A stretch of 64,000 bases of DNA from JABCYV01 sp035512155 (GTDB lineage Bacteria; Acidobacteriota; Terriglobia; Terriglobales; Acidobacteriaceae). The position numbers and the translations under genes were made by a program. The stretch lies in contig DATKEN010000014.1 in the NCBI GenBank assembly GCA_035512155.1, positions 62,001-126,000 of the forward strand, in the 5' to 3' direction. The notes beneath the pieces were generated by a model that worked only from the letters and a program-made list of their open reading frames with translations, did no database searches and had not been told where the DNA came from. Shown piece after piece: positions 44,084-51,562 of this stretch. Numbering within the stretch: position 1 is the first letter of the stretch; each line of letters starts with the position of its first letter.

Positions 44084-44508
44084 TTGTTCTCGACGCGAAC
44101 ATTCTTCTCTATGCCTACGACAGCGCCTCACCTCATCACGCGAAGGCCCGCTCCTGGATCGAGCACGTATTCTCCGGAAGCGCGCCCATAGGATTACCTT
44201 GGCAAACCATCGCCGCATTTCTGCGGATTATGACCAATCTCAGGCTGCCCGGGGAACGGTTCACTCTTGAGGAAGCCGTGCAGGTCGTTAACAGCTGGTT
44301 GGAGCAACCGAACATCCGCCACTTAGCGCCAGGCGACGATCACTGGCTGCTCTTTCGACAGATGATCGTTGAAGGTCAAGCTCCAGGAGGGCTCATCACC
44401 GATGCACAACTGGCTGCATTGACGATGGAATATGGTGGCGTGCTCAATACCACCGACCGCGACTTCGCGCGTTTTCCGGGTCTTCGTTGGACGAACCCAC
44501 TGGCTTAG
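44080..44508 (+). CDS. PIN-domain toxin (VapC-like ribonuclease)
   Basis: 142 residues from GTG 44080. The PIN core MIVLDANILLYAYDSASPHH carries the first Asp; GLPWQTIAAFLRIMTNLRL has no close acid but the Glu in FTLEEAVQV and the Asp pair in LITDAQLAALTMEYGG and TTDRDFARFPGLRW complete the site. Such toxins cut tRNA or rRNA. This subtype (TA system VapC family with WxTIxxFLRI) is the common second VapC class. An inverted repeat CGCCCG...CGGGCG follows at 44568-44594. Confidence 0.8.
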   Translation: MIVLDANILLYAYDSASPHHAKARSWIEHVFSGSAPIGLPWQTIAAFLRIMTNLRLPGERFTLEEAVQVVNSWLEQPNIRHLAPGDDHWLLFRQMIVEGQAPGGLITDAQLAALTMEYGGVLNTTDRDFARFPGLRWTNPLA

Positions 44509-44616
44509 GACGACCAAGGGGAGAGTGTCTAGTTCCAAGCCGTTTGTACTCTGTGACGGATGCACACGCCCGTCCAAACAGTCCGGGCGGGCACCATTGA
44601 AAGTAGGGTAGACCAG

Positions 44617-46281
44617 CTATATCTCCAAAATCACCGGCATGATCAACGGTCTCTTCTGCGTCTGCTTCGAGATATAGCGTTTTAGATCCGAGCGGATCTT
44701 CTCCTTGATCACGCCATAGTCAGCTTTCTCTTCGTCGTTCGAGGTCTCAAGCGTCTGCATCACGATCTGCCGGGCTCCATCCACAAAGCCGTCTTCGCCG
44801 GGCGCAAATCCGCGCGTGACAATTTCCGGCGAAGTCTCCAGCCGTCCTGTGAGTTTATGGATGGCGATGATGGGCAGCACAATGCCGTCTTCGCTCAAGT
44901 GCCGCCGGTCCTTGATGATCAAATCTTCAACCACATCGGTGCGTGAGCCGGAATCAATGCAAACCCGGCCAACGTTGACCTTTCCCGCTTTGCGCGCACC
45001 CAGTTCATCGAACTCGAGGACATCGCCACTTTCAATCAGGATGACGTTGCCAATCGATCCATGCATCGCGCCGGCCATCTCCGCGTGCAGCTTCAACTGC
45101 CGGTACTCGCCGTGAACTGGAATGAAATACGTCGGCTTTGCCAGATTGATAATCAGCTTCAGTTCTTCCTGGCTGCCGTGCCCGCTGACGTGTACCGGCG
45201 GGGATGAGCCATCGTCATAGATCACATGCGCCTCGCGCCGGAACAGGTGGTCAATCATCCGATAAATCGACTTCTCGTTCCCTGGAATAATGCGCGACGA
45301 CAGCACCACCGTGTCGCCCTTCTCGATTTTGGCATGTTTGTGATTGTCGACAGCGGCACGCGACAGGGCGGACATCGGCTCGCCTTGCGTTCCGCTGATC
45401 AACACGCAAATCTTTTCCGGCGCGTAATTCTTCATCTCGCCGGGGTGTACGAGCAGACCTTCCGGAATTTCGATGTATCCCAAGTCCTCGGCGATTTCCG
45501 CCGAGCTGTTCATGGATCGCCCCAAGAATGCGACCTTGCGCCCGTGTTGCGCCGCCAACTCGACTGCCAGCTTGATGCGATGAATGGAAGATGAAAAGCA
45601 CGAAATGAACAGGCGGCGCTCAGTACGCGCGAATATTTCATCGAACTTCCGCCGCACGGCACGTTCGCTGGGCGTATAGCCTTTGCGTTCGACGTTGGTC
45701 GAGTCCTGGAAGAGGGCCAAAACACCTTGCTTGCCGTACTCGGCGAAAGCATGCAGATCAAACAGCTTGTTGTCCGTGGGTGTGGGATCGACTTTGAAGT
45801 CGCCAGTGTGAATGATGACTCCAAGAGGAGTGTGGATAGCCAAAGACACGCAATCCACCAGACTGTGGGTAACGTGGATCGGATGGACTGTGAAGGGTCC
45901 TAACTTGAACCCCTCACCTGCTCGGATCTCGCGCAGGTCTGCGTCATCCAGCAGACCGTGCTCTTCCAACTTGTCCTCGACGTAGGCCAGCGTGAACTCC
46001 GTGCCATAGACCGGAACGTTCAGTTCGGAGAGAATCCACGGCAGCGCCCCAATGTGATCCTCATGCCCGTGGGTCAAAATAATGGCTTTGACCTTCTGCC
46101 GGTTCTCAGTGAGATAGGAGATGTCAGGAACAACAATATCCACCCCCAGCAGCTCGACTTCCGGAAACATCAGCCCGGCGTCGATGACAATGATGTCATC
46201 ACCCCAGCGCACGGCCATGCAGTTCATTCCGAACTCGCCCAGACCGCCCAGGGGTACGATGTGCAATTTTCCAGTAGGCAT
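44617..46281 (-). CDS. rnj: Ribonuclease J
   Basis: 554 residues from ATG 46281 (the frame extends to 46350 but MPTGKLHIVPLGGLGEFGMN is the family start). Metallo-beta-lactamase site THGHEDHIGALPW, then FQDSTNVERKGYTPSE, beta-CASP region with FISCFSSSIHRI, VLISGTQGEPMSALSR, HVSGHGSQEELKLIINL and PVHGEYRQLKLHAE. It is an endo- and 5'-exoribonuclease in mRNA decay. The end of the protein (RPLIMPVILEI) has the C-terminal beta-sheet of RNase J. Confidence 0.93.
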   Translation of the reverse strand: MPTGKLHIVPLGGLGEFGMNCMAVRWGDDIIVIDAGLMFPEVELLGVDIVVPDISYLTENRQKVKAIILTHGHEDHIGALPWILSELNVPVYGTEFTLAYVEDKLEEHGLLDDADLREIRAGEGFKLGPFTVHPIHVTHSLVDCVSLAIHTPLGVIIHTGDFKVDPTPTDNKLFDLHAFAEYGKQGVLALFQDSTNVERKGYTPSERAVRRKFDEIFARTERRLFISCFSSSIHRIKLAVELAAQHGRKVAFLGRSMNSSAEIAEDLGYIEIPEGLLVHPGEMKNYAPEKICVLISGTQGEPMSALSRAAVDNHKHAKIEKGDTVVLSSRIIPGNEKSIYRMIDHLFRREAHVIYDDGSSPPVHVSGHGSQEELKLIINLAKPTYFIPVHGEYRQLKLHAEMAGAMHGSIGNVILIESGDVLEFDELGARKAGKVNVGRVCIDSGSRTDVVEDLIIKDRRHLSEDGIVLPIIAIHKLTGRLETSPEIVTRGFAPGEDGFVDGARQIVMQTLETSNDEEKADYGVIKEKIRSDLKRYISKQTQKRPLIMPVILEI

Positions 46282-46410
46282 TGAGAGTGACTTGATGCTA
46301 GCACAGGAAGACAACATCTGATCGGCTAGGTCGACAGTGCGAACTAGCATCTGAGAACTAGGAACTGGTAACTGGTATTTTCAGCCTGCCTTGCGTTAAC
46401 TTCTAATCAG

Positions 46411-47112
46411 ATGGCTGAACAGATTCGCAAATCCTGGATACGGCAACGCCTTGAGGACGGTCTGCGGCGCGGTTTCCACCACGCTTATGAAACCGTCAAA
46501 GTAGATCCTTCCAAGTTCCTCATCCAATTGCGGGTGGCGTACGGGCTGCCGATTGCCAGCTTCCAAGGAGTTTACGCCGTCGACATTCGCGTCTTGGATG
46601 ATACGGCCAGCCGCATCGTTCGCGGCGCCATGAAGGTTGCTGCCGCCCAGGGCGCGGGATTTGGCCTGGGTGGGATCATCACCATTGTTCCCGATCTGAG
46701 CATCCTGGCGGGGATCACTCTGCGAACCATCCAGAAACTCAGCCTGCTCTATGGATTCGAATTCAACACGGACGAAGAAACTGCCGAGCTCTGGATCGCC
46801 GCAGCGAGCGCCGCCGGAGTTGATATCAGTCGCGAGCTGCTGGAAAAAGAAGTGGTTAACCGCTTTGTGCCGCGGGTGATTCAACGCATCGCAGCGCAGG
46901 CCAGCGGGGAAGTGGTGGAGAAGTGGTCAGGACGACTGATTCCGCTGGCCAGCTCCCTGATCGGCGCCGGGCTGAATTATTACTTCGTTCGTGCCTGGGG
47001 CGAACGCGCCCAATCACATTTCCGGCGCAGACATCTCGAAGCTCGGAACCGAATGGCGGCCGAGCACCCGCCGATTGCAATTTCTTCTCCACCACGCACA
47101 TTGTCTTCCTGA
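46411..47112 (+). CDS. EcsC-family protein
   Basis: 233 residues. ASRIVRGAMKVAAAQGAGFG, then LGGIITIVPDLSILAGITLRTIQKLSLLYG (in two parts) and PLASSLIGAGLNYYFVRAWG are the hydrophobic amphipathic segments of the EcsC family. A few EcsC proteins affect secretion or ABC transport, but the molecular role is unknown. Divergent from RNase J with a 129-base gap that shows no feature beyond promoter-like A/T stretches. Confidence 0.65.
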   Translation: MAEQIRKSWIRQRLEDGLRRGFHHAYETVKVDPSKFLIQLRVAYGLPIASFQGVYAVDIRVLDDTASRIVRGAMKVAAAQGAGFGLGGIITIVPDLSILAGITLRTIQKLSLLYGFEFNTDEETAELWIAAASAAGVDISRELLEKEVVNRFVPRVIQRIAAQASGEVVEKWSGRLIPLASSLIGAGLNYYFVRAWGERAQSHFRRRHLEARNRMAAEHPPIAISSPPRTLSS

Positions 47113-47129
47113 CAATTCTTTCAGGAAAA

Positions 47130-47774
47130 ATGCCAACCCTTTATTGCTCGGCCATCTTATTCGACCTCGACGGCGTCCTGGTGGACTCCACTCGGTCAGT
47201 TACCCGGCAGTGGCGCTCGTGGGGTGAGGAGCACAACATCGCGCCCGAGCGGGTCCTGGAAATCGCACACGGCGTGCGCACGATTGAGGTGGTTCGTCTG
47301 CTCACGCCGCATCTCGATGCCGAAGCCGAAGTTAAAAAAATCGAGCAGCGGGAAGCCAAGGATACCGACGGCGTTGTAGTTATGCCCGGGGCTGCCGAAC
47401 TTTTGAAGTCCTTGCCCGACGGCCGCTGGTGCGTGGTCACCTCCGGCACTCGCGATCTGGCTACCTCTCGGCTGAGACTCGCGGATCTGCCCATCCCGGG
47501 AGTGCTGATTTCGGCCGAAGATGTGAAGAAAGGGAAGCCTGATCCGGAGCCTTACCTCATGGGAGCGAGGCTTCTGGGTGTGAATCCCGCAGACTGCCTG
47601 GTGATCGAGGACGCACCTGCCGGCATCCGCTCCGGCCATGCGGGCGGAATGAAAGTAATTGCCTTGGCGAGCACCTACGCAGCTTCCGAATTGAAACAGG
47701 CCGATCTAGTTGTGGACACTCTTCGTCAGATTCGCGTGAGAACTCAGGATGGCAAGCTGCGAGTCGAGGTGTAG
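47130..47774 (+). CDS. HAD-superfamily sugar-phosphatase-like hydrolase
   Basis: 214 residues from ATG 47130 (upstream open frame rejected because it overlaps EcsC). Motif I AILFDLDGVLVDST, motif II VVTSGT, Lys in KKGKPDPEPY, and motif III CLVIEDAPAGIRSG identify a haloacid-dehalogenase phosphatase of subfamily IA. It resembles glycerol-3-phosphate or 2-deoxyglucose-6-phosphate phosphatases. Substrate not deducible. A 16-bp imperfect palindrome follows at 47793-47835. Confidence 0.82.
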   Translation: MPTLYCSAILFDLDGVLVDSTRSVTRQWRSWGEEHNIAPERVLEIAHGVRTIEVVRLLTPHLDAEAEVKKIEQREAKDTDGVVVMPGAAELLKSLPDGRWCVVTSGTRDLATSRLRLADLPIPGVLISAEDVKKGKPDPEPYLMGARLLGVNPADCLVIEDAPAGIRSGHAGGMKVIALASTYAASELKQADLVVDTLRQIRVRTQDGKLRVEV

Positions 47775-47792
47775 GTCTGCGCTCCACCTGAG

Positions 47793-47835
47793 GGTACCCA
47801 CGCTTGCGCGCGGTTTTCACGCAAGGGTGGGCACC
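47793..47835. repeat. Palindromic repeat between HAD gene and higA
   Basis: GGTACCCACGCTTGCG (47793-47808) and CGCAAGGGTGGGCACC (47820-47835) pair over 16 positions with two mismatches around an 11-base loop CGCGGTTTTCA. There is no T-tract, so it is not a simple intrinsic terminator, although it lies between convergent genes. The wording 'GGTGCCCACCCTTGCG' recurs in acidobacterial intergenic regions as far as I recall, so it is probably a dispersed repeat. Confidence 0.5.
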
Positions 47836-47875
47836 TAGGACCTATGGGTTGTGCGGCTCCAACCTCCGGCAGACT

Positions 47876-48190
47876 TCAGAAGGCTGCTGAAGCCTCGCTC
47901 TTATCTGACGTCTTCGGCCCGCGCGGGAAGCGATGCACCTTGGGTTCGCGGCTACGCCGGACCCGCCAGAGGTCGTACTGAGCCTGCATGTTCATCCACA
48001 GTTCCGGGGTGGTGCCCAGGGCAGCCGCCAGCCGGATGGCCATCTTCGCTGAGATTCCCGCCTTGCCGTTCAATACCCGCGACAGAGTCACGCGCGTGGT
48101 ACGCAGGTGCTCCGCGGCCCTGGAAACCGCCATCGCCCCCAGGTACTCTCGAAGGACGAGGCCGGGATGAGGTGGGTTGTGCATGCGCAT
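47876..48190 (-). CDS. higA: HigA-type antitoxin
   Basis: 104 residues. HNPPHPGLVLREYLGAMAVS at the start and the helix-turn-helix SRAAEHLRTTRVTLSRVLNG followed by ISAKMAIRLAAALGTTPELWMNMQ are the HigA/VapI signature. It lies 9 bases downstream of its toxin gene, the reversed order (toxin first) typical of higBA. It should neutralise HigB and repress the operon. The C-terminal tail is longer than usual and basic. Confidence 0.85.
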   Translation of the reverse strand: MRMHNPPHPGLVLREYLGAMAVSRAAEHLRTTRVTLSRVLNGKAGISAKMAIRLAAALGTTPELWMNMQAQYDLWRVRRSREPKVHRFPRGPKTSDKSEASAAF

Positions 48191-48199
48191 AAGGGACTC

Positions 48200-48481
48200 C
48201 TAGTGATAGTCTTGATAGTCAACCAGAACCGCGTCTTCGCCATCAAACTTGAATGTCAGACGCCAGTTTCCGCTGACGCTGATTGCCCAGTGATCTTTGA
48301 GAGTAGCACCGCTCAGCGGATGAAGTTGCCATCCTGGAGCGTTCATGTCGCCGGGATGTTTGGCATTGTCGAGAGCAAATAGTTGCAGGCGCAGTTTCCT
48401 GGCATGCTTCGCCGGTATCCCAGCCTTCGATCCGGTGCGGAAGAATTTCTCGATGCCGCGGTGCCGGAAACTCTTAATCAC
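48200..48481 (-). CDS. higB: HigB-type toxin (RelE/ParE fold)
   Basis: 93 residues from GTG 48481; the frame is open 12 codons further but there it is promoter. IKSFRHRGIEKFFRTGSKAG, KLRLQLFALDNAKHPGDMN, PGWQLHPLSG and WRLTFKF..DAVLVDYQDYH match HigB of Proteus/plasmid type. HigB cuts mRNA on the ribosome. GTG lies only about 7 bases beyond the -10 box, so the message is probably leaderless. Confidence 0.85.
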   Translation of the reverse strand: MIKSFRHRGIEKFFRTGSKAGIPAKHARKLRLQLFALDNAKHPGDMNAPGWQLHPLSGATLKDHWAISVSGNWRLTFKFDGEDAVLVDYQDYH

Positions 48482-48488
48482 ATTGTAT

Positions 48489-48517
48489 AGTGTAACGATA
48501 CATGTTACGGAGGTCAA
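48489..48517 (-). promoter_or_regulatory. higBA promoter and palindromic operator
   Basis: On the minus strand TTGACC (48517-48512) and TACACT (48494-48489) are 17 bases apart. The spacer and -10 box contain the palindrome GTAAC-N7-GTTAC (48508-48504 and 48496-48492), a fit site for HigA. Transcription would begin at about the GTG of higB. Confidence 0.6.
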
Positions 48518-48568
48518 GTGCCAGAGGCGAGTACCGCGTTCCGCAACGTTTCAGCCCGAATGTAGGCT

Positions 48569-49402
48569 CTACCGCAGCCAGTCCTCCAACTCAATCCTCT
48601 GATCTGTCTTTTCGTCCCGATACTTCACAATAACCGGTGTATAGAGCGACAGATCCCATTCCGCCGCCTTCCCCTGCTTCAACGCCCGCGATCCGGGCAC
48701 AACGACGGCATTAGCGGGAACCTCGAGTGTTTTCTCCTCAGTAGCCCGATAAACTTCTCCGCGAACGATGTCATACAGCGGCGTCGAAGCGGTGAGTATC
48801 GTCCCAGCTCCGAGTACAGCTCTGGCTCGCACCAGCGTGCCTTCGTAGACTCCGCAGTTACCGCCAATGAGCACGTCGTCTTCAATCACGACGGGCACGG
48901 AGTTAATCGGCTCGAGCACGCCGCCGATCTGCGCCGCTGCGCTTAGGTGCACGCGTTTGCCGATCTGGGCGCAGGAACCCACCAGCGCGTGCGAATCGAT
49001 CATAGTGCCTTCGTCCACGTACGCACCGACGTTAATGAACATCGGCGGCATGCAGATCACCGTGGGAGCGACGTAGGCTCCGAGCCGCACCGACGATCCC
49101 CCCGGCACGATGCGCACTCGATCCCGGACGGAAAACTTGCGGGCAGGGAAGGTGTCTTTGTCGACAAAAGAAAGGCTGGCATCCTGCGCCGACTCGCTGA
49201 GTTCCCCCAAGCGAAACCCCAGCAGGATGCCTTGCTTGACCCAGACGTTGACCGTCCATCGCCCGTCAATGTTTTCGGCCGCGCGAATCTTGCCTTGCGT
49301 GAGCTCTTCGCGGAAGTTCAGGAAGGTTTGCCGCGCCTCTGGATCGCGCTCTACCTCGCCGAGCGAGGCCAGCCGCTCGATCGCAGATTTGAGGGATTGC
49401 AT
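48569..49402 (-). CDS. dapD: 2,3,4,5-tetrahydropyridine-2,6-dicarboxylate N-succinyltransferase
   Basis: 277 residues. An N-terminal helical domain, then a left-handed beta-helix of hexapeptide repeats: VRLGAYVAPTVICMPPMFIN, GAYVDEGTMIDSHALVGSCA, IGKRVHLSAAAQIGGVLEP and IEDDVLIGGNCGVYEGT. This is DapD, which succinylates tetrahydrodipicolinate in lysine and diaminopimelate synthesis. Length is as in E. coli (274). Last gene of the dap/lysC/asd cluster, with 109 bases before it and no gene in that gap. Confidence 0.93.
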   Translation of the reverse strand: MQSLKSAIERLASLGEVERDPEARQTFLNFREELTQGKIRAAENIDGRWTVNVWVKQGILLGFRLGELSESAQDASLSFVDKDTFPARKFSVRDRVRIVPGGSSVRLGAYVAPTVICMPPMFINVGAYVDEGTMIDSHALVGSCAQIGKRVHLSAAAQIGGVLEPINSVPVVIEDDVLIGGNCGVYEGTLVRARAVLGAGTILTASTPLYDIVRGEVYRATEEKTLEVPANAVVVPGSRALKQGKAAEWDLSLYTPVIVKYRDEKTDQRIELEDWLR

Positions 49403-49511
49403 GCAGGGAAGAGTATAGAAGAAGGAAATTAAGATTGCAGTGTTTAGCTTTCAGATCGCAAAAGCTGGTTCCACTTCGGAAATCTTCAATTCATGATTGA
49501 AATCTAACATC

Positions 49512-50639
49512 TCAGATGCACCTGCACTCGCTCCGGATGAGCACGCCGCTCATGTGTTGGGCAGTATCACGGGCTTGCGAAAGGGTAGCATAAGGGCCAT
49601 GCCAGCGCGCATGATTGGCGTCGTGTCCGGCGGGACGTCCCTTGCCGTGATTGCATTGTCCACAATTTGACCGGTGCAGCACGATCTTGTGCGGGCCGGC
49701 TTGCCAATTTTCATAGATATAGAAATCGGCGATTTGAGCTGCTGAAGCTTCCGCTGCAGCGATGACGCCAGCTTCCGTCGCAATCTTCTGCAATTTGGAG
49801 CGAGTGTCGCGTCGCATTGGCAGAAGCGGCAGGCGGTACACTTCTTCGATCTTCCCCATCATCGCCAGAACGGCCTTCACTGGCAGGGGGTTGGATTCGA
49901 TGAAGTTGGCTTGCATCAACGCCAGATATTTGCGATGGATGCGGCGCGCCGTCGTCCAATCATTGTTCAGCGCGGCGCGAGTCATCTCCGCCATCTCCCG
50001 TGGAACCTCATTCGATGCCACCGAAATAATTCCAATTCCGCCCAGCGCAATCACCGGCAGTGTGATCGCATCATCGCCCGAGAAGACCAGGAAGTGTTCC
50101 GGCACGGCATTGCACACTTCCGCGATCTGGCTGATGTTGCCGCTGGCTTCCTTGACTCCGGCAATATTCGGCACCTCCGCCAGCCGCGCCAGAGTTGCCG
50201 GCTCGATGTTGGCCCCGGTTCGTCCAGGGACATTGTAGAGAATAAGTGGCCTGTCGACGGCCTCGGCTATGGTACGGAAATGGCGATACTGTCCTTCTTG
50301 CGTTGGTTTGTTGTAATAAGGCGAAGCTGTGAGGATTGCGTTCACCCCGGGCCGTGCCGCCACTTCTTTGGCTTTTTCGACGGCATCGTGAGTTGAGTTG
50401 GAAGTCGCCCCCGCGACAATAGGCACGCGCCCAGCCGCGACCTCAATCGTGGTATCAATCACGAACAGCCACTCGTCATGGGAGAGCGTGGGCGTCTCGC
50501 CGGTGGTCCCGCAAGGAACCAGGAAATCAACACCGGACTCGACTTGCCATGCGACCAGGTTGCGCAAGGCGGCTTCGTCGATGGAGCCGTCCTGACCGAA
50601 CGGAGTTACTAAAGCCGTGCCACAGCCACGGAGTTGCAT
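49512..50639 (-). CDS. dapA: 4-hydroxy-tetrahydrodipicolinate synthase with extra C-terminal Cys-rich domain
   Basis: 375 residues against a usual 290-300. Residues 1-300 are a normal DapA TIM barrel: GTALVTPFGQDGSIDE, PCGTTGETPTL, the Tyr in LILYNVPGRTG (Tyr135) and the Schiff-base Lys163 in AGVKEASGN. It condenses pyruvate and aspartate semialdehyde. From about residue 306 a separate domain follows: FYIYENWQAGPHKIV, HRSNCGQCNHGKG with His322, Cys326 and Cys329, ARWHGPYATLSQARDTAQ, and ECRCI at the very end. This last part resembles small stand-alone proteins (His/CxxC start, W-x-GP-Y/F middle, Cys-x-Cys end). Four Cys and His could bind zinc. Fusion to DapA is unusual; its role is unknown. 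Confidence 0.9.
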   Translation of the reverse strand: MQLRGCGTALVTPFGQDGSIDEAALRNLVAWQVESGVDFLVPCGTTGETPTLSHDEWLFVIDTTIEVAAGRVPIVAGATSNSTHDAVEKAKEVAARPGVNAILTASPYYNKPTQEGQYRHFRTIAEAVDRPLILYNVPGRTGANIEPATLARLAEVPNIAGVKEASGNISQIAEVCNAVPEHFLVFSGDDAITLPVIALGGIGIISVASNEVPREMAEMTRAALNNDWTTARRIHRKYLALMQANFIESNPLPVKAVLAMMGKIEEVYRLPLLPMRRDTRSKLQKIATEAGVIAAAEASAAQIADFYIYENWQAGPHKIVLHRSNCGQCNHGKGRPAGHDANHARWHGPYATLSQARDTAQHMSGVLIRSECRCI

Positions 50640-50767
50640 AGCACTAAGATAACGCTAACCGGCGGGCGTGCAAAACGAGAGGTCGGGATAGCCATATTTG
50701 GCGACAGCCCGATACCGGCGAGAATGGTGGGGATGGCATTCGGGCGAGGCGATCGAGCCAGACTGCC

Positions 50768-51448
50768 TTACAGCTCCCGCCACACATCTTTGAAGTCAAA
50801 GAATCCTTGTTTGCCTGCCAGCCACTCCGCCGCGCGCACTGCGCCCTCGGCGAATCCCCGGCGCGACTTTGAGTCGTGGCATAGGTAGATGGTGTCGTTC
50901 GCGGAATTGAGAACCAGCTCGTGCATCCCAACCACGTCTCCCTCGCGGAATGAGGTTATTTCAAGCTCGGCGCCGGAGGCATCCTGAATAATTCTTCGAA
51001 GAGTCATTGCGGTTCCCGATGGCGCATCTTTTTTCTGGGTATGATGGCGCTCGAAGACTTGTCCCAGATATTGATGTTGCAGTGCCGCCGCAGCGGTGCG
51101 CGCGACGTCGTAAAAAAGATTTATACCGAACGAGAAATTTGCGCCGTACAGGAATCCGATCCCGCTCTGTTCGACCAGTTGCTGGACTCTGGTCACCTCG
51201 TTGTACCACCCGGTCGTGCCCACCACTATGTTCTTCCCGGCACGGACACAGGCCTCAATGTTCCCTAGCACTGCCTGCGGAGTAGTGAAATCAATCGCGA
51301 CGCCAACTTTGCTCAGCCTTTCTGCGGTTAGGGCCGAAGCATACTGATTGTCGGTGGCACATAATACCGTTACACGATGGCTTCGTTCTCGGGCGACGCC
51401 TGCCACCAGTGCCCCGGTCTTGCCCCGGCCTAGGATCAAAATGTCCAT
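50768..51448 (-). CDS. dapB: 4-hydroxy-tetrahydrodipicolinate reductase
   Basis: 226 residues, shorter than E. coli DapB (273). N-terminal nucleotide site ILILGRGKTGALVAG, VAIDFTTPQAV, VVGTTGWY, then the conserved ANFSFGINLF and the substrate loop HHTQKKDAPSGTAM. It reduces the DapA product with NAD(P)H. The P-loop reads GRGKTG rather than the usual GxxGRMG, and the loss of about 40 residues falls between the first strands. Gaps of 114 and 128 bases to its neighbours hold no genes. Confidence 0.88.
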   Translation of the reverse strand: MDILILGRGKTGALVAGVARERSHRVTVLCATDNQYASALTAERLSKVGVAIDFTTPQAVLGNIEACVRAGKNIVVGTTGWYNEVTRVQQLVEQSGIGFLYGANFSFGINLFYDVARTAAAALQHQYLGQVFERHHTQKKDAPSGTAMTLRRIIQDASGAELEITSFREGDVVGMHELVLNSANDTIYLCHDSKSRRGFAEGAVRAAEWLAGKQGFFDFKDVWREL

Positions 51449-51562
51449 GCACGGTACCAGAATCCTCTAGCCGCGAAGCACCCCTAAGAAAGCTGAACAA
51501 GTACGCAGAGAAAAATCTGGTTTCTTTGGCCAGCTTCGCGGTCCGAGACCTTAATCTCGATC

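Noticed and set aside
44568..44594. CGCCCG/CGGGCG hairpin after the PIN toxin gene as terminator
   Set aside because: Only six pairs and no T-tract; left as a possible weak structure between convergent genes.
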